Both the position numbers and the translations under genes were made by a program. A stretch of DNA of 11,408 nt from Bacteroidales bacterium (GTDB lineage Bacteria; Bacteroidota; Bacteroidia; Bacteroidales; Dysgonomonadaceae): assembly GCA_012518155.1 (NCBI GenBank), contig JAAYTC010000363.1, positions 1 through 11,408 of the forward strand, given 5' to 3'. Below the pieces are notes generated by a model. The model made no database searches. It was given only the letters and a program-made list of their open reading frames with translations, and had not been told where the DNA came from. This document shows, piece by piece, positions 1 to 4,920 of the stretch (its first letter is position 1; every line of letters starts with the position of its first letter).

Positions 1-324
1 GGGCACCCCCAGTTGGCCAACGTGGCCATCGGGCAGGGAAAGAACCTGGCACGCAACCTACAGCGGATGGTCGCCGGGCGGACCGATTTCAAGGATTACG
101 AGTATCGCAACCTGGGTACCATGGCCACCGTGGGGCGCAATAAAGCGGTGGTAGACCTCCCGTTCGTGAAATTCCGTGGCCGCTTTGCCTGGTTTGTCTG
201 GATGTTCCTTCACCTGATGCTCATCCTCAGCGTCCGTAACAAGATCGTTATCTTTATCAACTGGGCCTGGAACTACTTCACCAAAAACAACTCCCTCCGG
301 CTGATATTGAAGGATAGTGATTGA
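1..324 (+). CDS. ndh: Type II NADH dehydrogenase (NDH-2), C-terminal part
   Basis: The reading frame is open from base 1 and ends at a TGA, so only the last 107 residues are visible and the start lies outside the window. NDH-2 is a single-subunit, FAD-containing NADH:quinone oxidoreductase on the inner face of the membrane; it passes electrons to quinone without pumping ions. The visible part starts in the conserved segment GHPQLANVAIGQGKNLARNL, typical of the stretch near the flavin and quinone site. It continues through YRNLGTMATVGRNKAVVDL and then the aromatic segment AWFVWMFLHLMLIL, which with the following hydrophobic stretch is the family's membrane-anchoring tail. No truncation or frameshift is seen. 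The family call is secure. The gene's own promoter and any upstream partner cannot be judged from here. Confidence 0.93.
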   Translation, partial: GHPQLANVAIGQGKNLARNLQRMVAGRTDFKDYEYRNLGTMATVGRNKAVVDLPFVKFRGRFAWFVWMFLHLMLILSVRNKIVIFINWAWNYFTKNNSLRLILKDSD

Positions 325-378
325 ATTTTCATCTTTCAATCGCAAAACGAAATCGTGACCTACTCCTACAGCGATATC

Positions 379-391
379 AGTAGTCACTACT
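379..391. repeat. Short inverted repeat AGTAGT-C-ACTACT
   Basis: Six-base perfect arms flank a single C in the gap between the NDH-2 gene and the SGNH-like gene. It lies about 70 bp upstream of the candidate -7 box of the latter. The size and symmetry would suit a small dimeric regulator, but no known consensus is matched and it may be chance. The rest of the 325-507 gap holds only the candidate promoter listed separately. Confidence 0.25.
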
Positions 392-460
392 CGGTGTATG
401 ATTCACATCTATCAGAGTTATTGTTCAGGGTGCGGTTTAAAATATTTTGAATGTTTTACG

Positions 461-468
461 TATATTCG
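461..468 (+). promoter_or_regulatory. Candidate -7 box TATATTCG of the SGNH-like gene
   Basis: TATATTCG differs from the Bacteroidota -7 consensus TAnnTTTG at one base. It lies 39 bases before the start codon, predicting a leader of roughly 30 nt. No TTTG -33 box at the usual spacing is seen. The support comes from repetition: the 15 bases TATATTCGCGTAGGA recur exactly at 2645-2659, again just upstream of a gene, and both copies are followed by three differing bases and then AATAC. Confidence 0.5.
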
Positions 469-507
469 CGTAGGACGAAATACGAAACTCATAAAAATAA
501 AACAACA

Positions 508-1302
508 ATGAAACGACTGAACACGTTATGGCTCGCGATGGCTATCTTTATAGTCAATGCCTATTCCCAGGAGAGTGCCTTGTACATTCCCGAAACGAAC
601 GATAAACCATACACCTTCCTGTTAACAGGGGCTTCATTCGCGTCGCCTAACAATGGATGGTTCGAGGTGGGATGCGATATAATGAACGCGAAACCGCTCA
701 ACCGGGCCATTGGTGGAGAGGCAATCGCAAACACGGCTAACCGGATGATCGAGGGTACGCTTTACTCCAAAGAGGAACTGGAAGAGATTGACGCGTTGGT
801 GATCATGCAGGTGCACGAAAGGGACGTGTTTAACTCGTCGGTACTGAAAGAAAAATACACCGATTACGATACTCCCTTTACTCGCGATGATTACGCGGCG
901 GCCTTCGACTACGTGATTAAGCGCTATCTCACGGAGTGCTATAACCTTAAATTTGATGAGAACTCCAAATACTATAATACACGGGGAGGAAACCCTGCCG
1001 TGATCGTCCTTTGTACCGATTGGCACGACGGCAGGGTAATCTATAACTCGTCGGTTCGTCAGCTGGCGGAAAAATGGGGATTCCCGGTGGTGGAGTTCGA
1101 TAAATACATCGGCTTTTCAAAGAACAGCAGGCACCCCGTTACGGGTGAACAGATTAGCCGGTTGTTCACGGGCGACAAACAGGAGATTAACGGGGAAACA
1201 TTCGGTTGGCATCCCGAGAACGGGCAAGACACGTATATACAGCGCCGGATGGGAGCCATATTTGCCGAAACCATGCGGAAGATCTTCCCAGTCTCGAAAT
1301 AA
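508..1302 (+). CDS. Secreted SGNH/GDSL-like hydrolase (DUF5040-like)
   Basis: The ATG at 508 is preferred over an in-frame ATG at 451. It gives a normal Sec signal peptide (MKRLNTLWLAMAIFIVNAYS, probably cut before Gln21) and lies downstream of the candidate promoter at 461, whereas 451 would precede it. The protein is 264 residues and predicted to be exported. A block-I-like motif GASFA (41-45, Ser43 as candidate nucleophile) is followed by NGW, then by a GG pair at 69-70. QVHERD (101-106) stands where the family's third block falls, and GWHPENGQD (233-241, His235) resembles the C-terminal block carrying the catalytic His. This fits an SGNH fold and resembles the Bacteroidales family I recall as DUF5040, whose substrate is unknown to me. 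Glycan deacetylase or esterase activity would be a guess. It converges on the PNGase F-like gene 75 bp away, with no clear terminator between them. Confidence 0.72.
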   Translation: MKRLNTLWLAMAIFIVNAYSQESALYIPETNDKPYTFLLTGASFASPNNGWFEVGCDIMNAKPLNRAIGGEAIANTANRMIEGTLYSKEELEEIDALVIMQVHERDVFNSSVLKEKYTDYDTPFTRDDYAAAFDYVIKRYLTECYNLKFDENSKYYNTRGGNPAVIVLCTDWHDGRVIYNSSVRQLAEKWGFPVVEFDKYIGFSKNSRHPVTGEQISRLFTGDKQEINGETFGWHPENGQDTYIQRRMGAIFAETMRKIFPVSK

Positions 1303-1377
1303 TCCAATCACCCGGGTTTTTCCTTTCCCGCTCCTTATGAAAACAAGGTTGGCTCACTTTTTGCAAACAGGGAGGGC

Positions 1378-2604
1378 TTATTCTTCCCAAACTAAGTAGG
1401 CAGAAACCAGCCAGTGGTTGAGTTTGTTCTCGTCGATCCCGGTGGATTCGGGGATGCTGATGGTGAGGGTATGGTCGCCGGGAGAGAGATCGTGCAGTTT
1501 TACCTCCACCGGTGGAACATCGCTCCCGGGGCACCAGTTGCTGCGGGACAGGTCGGATGATGCAAGGGGTTCCTCGATCTCCTTTACTTCTCGCTTACCT
1601 CCCCGGGCAATGAAGGCCATGGGGCGTGTCCGGAGCCAAACTCCCGAGGTGGGATTGAACCGTCGGAACGAAGCGCAGTCGGTACGCCACGGTAAAAAGC
1701 TAAGCACCTCCTTGCCGTCCACGTAAAGGATGTTCTGTTGCGGGCGGAACTCGTCCCCGCCGGAATGGCCGCCATGTCCGGTAGTAATATACTTGAGACG
1801 CGCGTTTTTCGCGTTAGCGGGTAGGGTGAAATCGATCTCCACATCTCGTCTCGAAAAGATATCAGGGTGCTTCTGTCCGATATAGTAGTTGGTGTTGATG
1901 AGGGGTTCCACGTGCAGCTGGGGTTTCTTATCGCCGGGAATAGCACTTTCGGTGAAGGTGAATTTCGCGTCCACTTTATATCCCTCGGGAGTCCAAGTGT
2001 CCACGTAGATGCCCACGTAGGCTTCGCCTTCGAGCAGGGGTAGGAGGTCGGTTATCTCCTGTTTCCAGGTAACATCTTCGGCCCACCCATCCACGTAAAC
2101 CGGTCGGCGTTGGGCCGATACCGAGTCGTTGTTGCTACTGAAGTGGCCCACGCCGAACGGGGTCATAAAGCGCATCAACTCCACGGTGGGGAGATACCCC
2201 TCACCCGCGACGATACCGGAAAGTTGCTCGTACCGGGTGGTGTCGTGAGCCGGGTACGACGCTCGATCGGCCGCCACGTCGATCATGCTGATGGCCGATG
2301 CGCGAGGGATCACGAAGCAGGAGCCCGACTTATCCCACGGGTCGCCATTCGAAACCAACGTGATCTCGATTTCAGCTTCGGTATAATTGGAGAATACGGG
2401 GACCTGGATTTTCTTTAACACGATACGGCCGTTGCCCAAGTAGAGGAGCCCCTCTTTGTTGACCACCCCGTTGGGATAATCGGTCGGGTTAAACAGGATG
2501 GGAGTATCCCGAAACAGGTCGACTGTCACCGGGTTTTTTACGCGCTGCGCGGAGAGCGAGGCTGCCGCGGCGAGAACTATCAATAAAAGGAGCGATTTTT
2601 TCAT
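1378..2604 (-). CDS. Secreted PNGase F-like peptide-N-glycosidase
   Basis: Enzymes of this family cleave the amide bond between Asn and the first GlcNAc of N-glycans, leaving Asp and a free glycan. The 408-residue product begins with a Sec signal peptide (MKKSLLLLIVLAAAASLSAQ) without a lipobox, so it is probably periplasmic or secreted. Two PNGase F jelly-roll domains can be followed, roughly residues 25-220 and 230-405. NGDPWDKSG (86-94) places Asp91 at catalytic Asp60 of the Flavobacterium enzyme, and GGDEFRP (282-288) places Glu285 at Glu206. IYVDTW (199-204) aligns with its IYTETW, so Asp202 stands where Glu118 is expected. Cys310 and Cys358 (NWCPG) match one known disulfide; Cys96 looks unpaired. 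It is longer than the classical enzyme (about 314 mature residues), with extra sequence near 100-140 and 321-350. The family call is firm; activity and substrate are unproven. Confidence 0.87.
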   Translation of the reverse strand: MKKSLLLLIVLAAAASLSAQRVKNPVTVDLFRDTPILFNPTDYPNGVVNKEGLLYLGNGRIVLKKIQVPVFSNYTEAEIEITLVSNGDPWDKSGSCFVIPRASAISMIDVAADRASYPAHDTTRYEQLSGIVAGEGYLPTVELMRFMTPFGVGHFSSNNDSVSAQRRPVYVDGWAEDVTWKQEITDLLPLLEGEAYVGIYVDTWTPEGYKVDAKFTFTESAIPGDKKPQLHVEPLINTNYYIGQKHPDIFSRRDVEIDFTLPANAKNARLKYITTGHGGHSGGDEFRPQQNILYVDGKEVLSFLPWRTDCASFRRFNPTSGVWLRTRPMAFIARGGKREVKEIEEPLASSDLSRSNWCPGSDVPPVEVKLHDLSPGDHTLTISIPESTGIDENKLNHWLVSAYLVWEE

Positions 2605-2625
2605 ATGAACCTTAATTAATGCACG

Positions 2626-2633
2626 CGAATGTA
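2626..2633 (-). promoter_or_regulatory. Candidate -7 box TACATTCG of the PNGase F-like gene
   Basis: Read on the minus strand the box is TACATTCG followed by CGT, the same TAnnTTCGCGT pattern seen at 461 and 2645. It lies 21 bases before the ATG at 2604, implying a very short leader. A -33 box at normal spacing is not evident. Confidence 0.42.
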
Positions 2634-2644
2634 CGAAAAAAAAC

Positions 2645-2652
2645 TATATTCG
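2645..2652 (+). promoter_or_regulatory. Candidate -7 box TATATTCG of the Nif3 gene
   Basis: This is one base off the Bacteroidota TAnnTTTG consensus and 27 bases before the ATG at 2680. It sits inside a 23-bp element (2645-2667) that matches 461-483 at 20 positions, the first 15 without a difference. No -33 TTTG is seen at the expected distance. Confidence 0.5.
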
Positions 2653-2679
2653 CGTAGGAACCAATACCCAATGTAGATT

Positions 2680-3774
2680 ATGCGTGTAAAAGATATTATT
2701 CAGGTAATAGAACAGTTGGCACCACTGCCACTGCAGGAGGAATATGATAATAGCGGGCTGCAGGTGGGCGATCCCAACAGAGAGGTTACCGGCGCGTTGC
2801 TCGCGATCGACGTCACCGAAAACGTGATGGAGGAGGCAATTTCACTGGGGTGTAACTTGGTGATATCGCACCATCCGCTCGCGTTCCGTCCCTTTAGGTC
2901 GCTCACCGGGAAAAATTACGTGGAGCGATGCATGATGAAGGCCATCAAGCACGATATCGCGGTTTACGCGGCACACACCAACCTCGATAACGCGTGGGAC
3001 GGCGTGAATTTCAAGTTGGCAGAAATGCTTGAGCTCCAGAACGTGAAAATCTTGGAGCCGAGAAAACAGGCCCTGCTTAAGTTTGTTACCACCGCACCCG
3101 TGCAACATGCCGAGAGCGTGCGCAACGCGCTGTTCAACGCGGGGGCGGGGCATATTGGCAATTACGATAGCTGCAGCTATAATCTCACCGGCGAAGGAAC
3201 GTTCCGCGCTAAGGATGGGGCAAACCCTCACGTGGGGGAGGTGAACGAGCTTCACCACGAGAGCGAGGTGCGTATCGAGACCGTGATCCCGGTAATGAAA
3301 AAGGAAGAGGTACTTCGCGCCTTGTTAGCGGTGCACCCATACGAGGAGCCGGTATTCGACCTGTATCCTATCGCCAACGAATGGCCTCGAAGTGGTAGTG
3401 GAATCGTGGGGGTGCTGCCGGAACCGATGCCTGAACAGGAGTTCCTCTACTTGCTCAAGGACCTGTTTAACCTACCCACCATCCAGCATTCAAAGATCCG
3501 GGGAAAGGAGATACGCGACGTGGCACTCTGCGGTGGGGCAGGGGCATTTCTCATGGCGAAGGCAGCCGCGTACGGGGCCGACGCGTTTGTGACGGGCGAA
3601 GCGAAGTACAACGATTTCCTGGACGCGGAAGATCGGTTGCTGCTTGCCGTGGTGGGTCACTATGAATCAGAAATTTGCACGAAAGAGATATTTTTTGATC
3701 TTATTTCAAAGAAATTTCCTACCTTTGCATTACATAAGTCGGCGTTCGATTCGAACCCGGTAAAGTACTTGTAA
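2680..3774 (+). CDS. Nif3-like dinuclear metal-centre protein (DUF34/YbgI family)
   Basis: A 364-residue cytosolic protein of the NIF3/DUF34 family, which forms ring-shaped hexamers with a two-metal site in each subunit. The biochemical role is not firmly settled; metal insertion and cofactor-repair roles have been proposed. The N-terminal half carries SHHPLAF (63-69, ligands His64/His65) and AAHTNLDNAWDGVN (97-110, His99 and Asp103). The C-terminal half carries GGAGAF, TGEAKYNDF and GHYESE (326-331, His327 and Glu331), completing the site. Between them, roughly residues 130-235 form the extra PII/CutA-like domain found in the long bacterial form, ending in VHPYEEP. All expected metal residues are present. 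The gene ends 154 bp before the zinc-ribbon gene, a pairing often seen in Bacteroidota that suggests a shared metal-related job. Its last 50 bases appear to contain the promoter for that next gene. Confidence 0.93.
   Translation: MRVKDIIQVIEQLAPLPLQEEYDNSGLQVGDPNREVTGALLAIDVTENVMEEAISLGCNLVISHHPLAFRPFRSLTGKNYVERCMMKAIKHDIAVYAAHTNLDNAWDGVNFKLAEMLELQNVKILEPRKQALLKFVTTAPVQHAESVRNALFNAGAGHIGNYDSCSYNLTGEGTFRAKDGANPHVGEVNELHHESEVRIETVIPVMKKEEVLRALLAVHPYEEPVFDLYPIANEWPRSGSGIVGVLPEPMPEQEFLYLLKDLFNLPTIQHSKIRGKEIRDVALCGGAGAFLMAKAAAYGADAFVTGEAKYNDFLDAEDRLLLAVVGHYESEICTKEIFFDLISKKFPTFALHKSAFDSNPVKYL
3694..3727 (+). promoter_or_regulatory. Promoter inside the 3' end of the Nif3 gene
   Basis: TTTG at 3694-3697 and TACCTTTG at 3720-3727, 22 bases apart, fit the Bacteroidota -33/-7 pair; the -7 box is an exact TAnnTTTG. 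It would start an RNA near 3734 with a leader of about 195 nt before the zinc-ribbon gene at 3929, letting that gene be made independently of Nif3. Of the boxes in this window it has the best combined -33 and -7 match. Confidence 0.6.
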
Positions 3775-3824
3775 CAGAAGCGGTATGACTTGTTCCCGCG
3801 GTTGCAGAGAAATGTAGTAATGAA

Positions 3825-3903
3825 ACGAATAAACGATCGTTGCGTTGCTGCATTTTTTCGTTAAAAAACGAGTAAAAACGAATAAAAACAATCCAACGAG
3901 TAA
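3825..3903 (+). repeat. Four ACGARTAA repeats in the zinc-ribbon leader
   Basis: Copies lie at 3825-3832 and 3878-3885 (ACGAATAA) and at 3868-3875 and 3896-3903 (ACGAGTAA). The gap 3775-3928 also holds a 10-base palindrome AACGATCGTT (3832-3841) and a weak T6-CGTT-A6 hairpin (3853-3868) with no following T tract. The last copy extends to ACGAGTAATAAC, identical over 12 bases to 6290-6301 upstream of nqrB. The repeats could be RNA-binding or translation-enhancing A-rich sites, or just low-complexity leader sequence. No riboswitch was recognised. Confidence 0.35.
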
Positions 3904-3928
3904 TAACAACTAATAAATATAGAGTATT

Positions 3929-4696
3929 ATGGCTACAAAAAAGAAAAGTGCCGAACAGGAAGTATCGGTAGAAGATAGGCTGAAATCGCTATTCAAGCTC
4001 CAGTCGTACTTGTCGGAGATCGACCGGATTAAAACGCTGCGCGGCGAATTGCCCCTTGAAGTGGCCGACCTTGACGACGAGATTGCCGGGTTGGGAACGC
4101 GTATCAATAATTTCGAGTTAGAACTGAAGGAGTTAGATAGCAACACGAAACTTCAGAAAGGAAAGATCGAAACCAGCAAATCGAGGATCGAAAAGTACAA
4201 CTCACAACTTGAGAACGTGCGAAACAGTAAAGAGTACGATCACCTTTCGAAAGAAATCGAGTTCGAAACACTCGAAATTGAACTTTCCGAAAAGCATATT
4301 CGCGAATTTGGGCAGAAGATGGAAGGCATAAAAGAGCAGATCGAGGCAGCCAAGGAACTACTGAAAGAAAAAACCTCAGACTTAGATCACAAGAAGAAGG
4401 AACTGGATGATATTGTTTCAGAAACCAAAAGTCAGGAAGAGAAAATACGAGAGAAAGCTAAAAAGACCGAAACAACCATCGAACCCCGGTTGTTGACCGC
4501 TTTTAAACGTATCCGGAAGAATGCACGGAACGGGTTAGGAGTGGTGCCTATTCAACGGGGAGCATGTGGTGGGTGCTTTAATAAAATTCCACCGCAAAAG
4601 CAGATGGATATCAAGCTGGGCAAGAAGATCATCGTGTGTGAATATTGCGGTCGCATTATGATTGATCCGGAAATGGCAGGAGTCCAAGAGAAATAA
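3929..4696 (+). CDS. Coiled-coil protein with C4-type zinc ribbon (CdsZ-like)
   Basis: The 255-residue product has a long charged Lys/Glu-rich coiled coil (roughly residues 15-185) followed by a zinc ribbon. The four zinc ligands are Cys213 and Cys216 (CGGC) and Cys237 and Cys240 (CEYC), the pattern of the C4-type zinc-ribbon family that includes the chlamydial protein CdsZ. Members are widespread and have been suggested to bind nucleic acid or act in regulation, but no function is established for the Bacteroidota forms. The segment NARNGLGVVPIQRGACGGC leading into the ribbon is well formed and no ligand is missing. The start at 3929 has no clear Shine-Dalgarno site but sits in an A-rich leader, as is usual here. 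It follows the Nif3-like gene in the same direction and seems to have its own promoter at 3694-3727. Confidence 0.88.
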   Translation: MATKKKSAEQEVSVEDRLKSLFKLQSYLSEIDRIKTLRGELPLEVADLDDEIAGLGTRINNFELELKELDSNTKLQKGKIETSKSRIEKYNSQLENVRNSKEYDHLSKEIEFETLEIELSEKHIREFGQKMEGIKEQIEAAKELLKEKTSDLDHKKKELDDIVSETKSQEEKIREKAKKTETTIEPRLLTAFKRIRKNARNGLGVVPIQRGACGGCFNKIPPQKQMDIKLGKKIIVCEYCGRIMIDPEMAGVQEK

Positions 4697-4814
4697 ATAA
4701 CAAGAAAGAGACGGCACGTTAAACTATAAGAAATATATAGAAATTACGTGAATCCGATTAATGATTTTTTTCTCTATTTTGTACGAAATTTCCCATTTTT
4801 GATTGAAAAAAGTG

Positions 4815-4822
4815 TATCTTTG
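4815..4822 (+). promoter_or_regulatory. Candidate -7 box TATCTTTG of the nqr operon
   Basis: This is an exact TAnnTTTG box, followed by CG as in other boxes of this window. Transcription would start near 4829, giving an nqrA leader of about 90 nt. A -33 TTTG at the usual 19-22 base spacing is absent (the nearest TTTG ends at 4801), so it may be weak or need an activator. The sequence 4697-4814 otherwise shows nothing definite; no terminator for the zinc-ribbon gene was found there. Confidence 0.55.
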
Positions 4823-4830
4823 CGACAAAT

Positions 4831-4850
4831 AAGGGCTCCCCTTGTTTTTT
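4831..4850 (+). other. Hairpin plus T tract at the start of the nqr leader
   Basis: AAGGG (4831-4835), loop CTC and CCCTT (4839-4843) form a five-pair stem followed by GTTTTTT. This looks like a small intrinsic terminator, yet it lies only a few bases downstream of the predicted transcription start. It could be an attenuator or a 5' stabilising hairpin. It could instead be the terminator of a transcript from upstream. The stem is short, so efficiency would be modest. Confidence 0.4.
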
Positions 4851-4871
4851 ACACAGCTTGTTTTAAACGCG

Positions 4872-4885
4872 TTGATTTAAATCAA
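4872..4885. promoter_or_regulatory. FNR/CRP-type palindrome TTGATTTAAATCAA
   Basis: A perfect 14-base palindrome that matches the E. coli FNR consensus TTGAT-N4-ATCAA at all ten defined positions. It is centred 42.5 bp before the first base of nqrA and about 50 bp downstream of the predicted start of transcription. There it could act as a roadblock operator for a CRP/FNR-family regulator or serve an unseen promoter nearer the gene. The identity of the protein is inference; Bacteroidota encode CRP/FNR-family regulators, but their sites vary. Confidence 0.42.
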
Positions 4886-4920
4886 AAAGTTTATAGGAAA
4901 GGTTATTTATAAAAGAGCAT

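Larger units (their letters stand above)
2623..2655. repeat. Inverted repeat ACGCGAAT / ATTCGCGT in divergent promoter region
   Basis: Perfect 8-base arms at 2623-2630 and 2648-2655 are separated by 17 bases rich in A. They lie in the 75-bp gap between the divergent PNGase F-like and Nif3 genes. Each arm forms the core of a TAnnTTCGCGT promoter-like box pointing to the adjacent gene, so the symmetry is most simply two back-to-back promoters. A shared operator is the alternative. Confidence 0.45.

Noticed and set aside
319..341. GATTGAA / TTCAATC hairpin overlapping the NDH-2 stop codon, as a terminator
   Set aside because: The stem is AT-rich with a nine-base loop and is followed by GCAAAACG rather than a T tract.
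451..507. Upstream ATG at 451 as the start of the SGNH-like gene
   Set aside because: It would place 19 charged residues ahead of the signal peptide and lies before the candidate promoter at 461.
634..1026. Long open frames on the strand opposite the SGNH-like, Nif3 and nqr genes
   Set aside because: They lack recognisable domains and overlap fully with well-supported genes, so they are antisense shadows.
1303..1377. Terminator between the convergent SGNH-like and PNGase F-like genes
   Set aside because: CCCGGGTTTTT is present, but no stem with a real loop precedes the T run on either strand.
508..2604. Polysaccharide utilisation locus or host-glycan system
   Set aside because: No SusC/SusD, sulfatase, glycoside hydrolase or hybrid regulator gene is in the window.
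3785..3864. Two tiny frames in the zinc-ribbon leader (10 and 14 codons) as genes
   Set aside because: They are too short to support by sequence alone; kept only as a remark on the leader.
4794..4801. CATTTTTG as a second nqr -7 box
   Set aside because: It has one mismatch to TAnnTTTG and no -33 partner; the exact box at 4815 is better.
4697..4814. tRNA, small RNA or riboswitch upstream of nqr
   Set aside because: The segment is AT-rich with no cloverleaf or known riboswitch core visible by eye.
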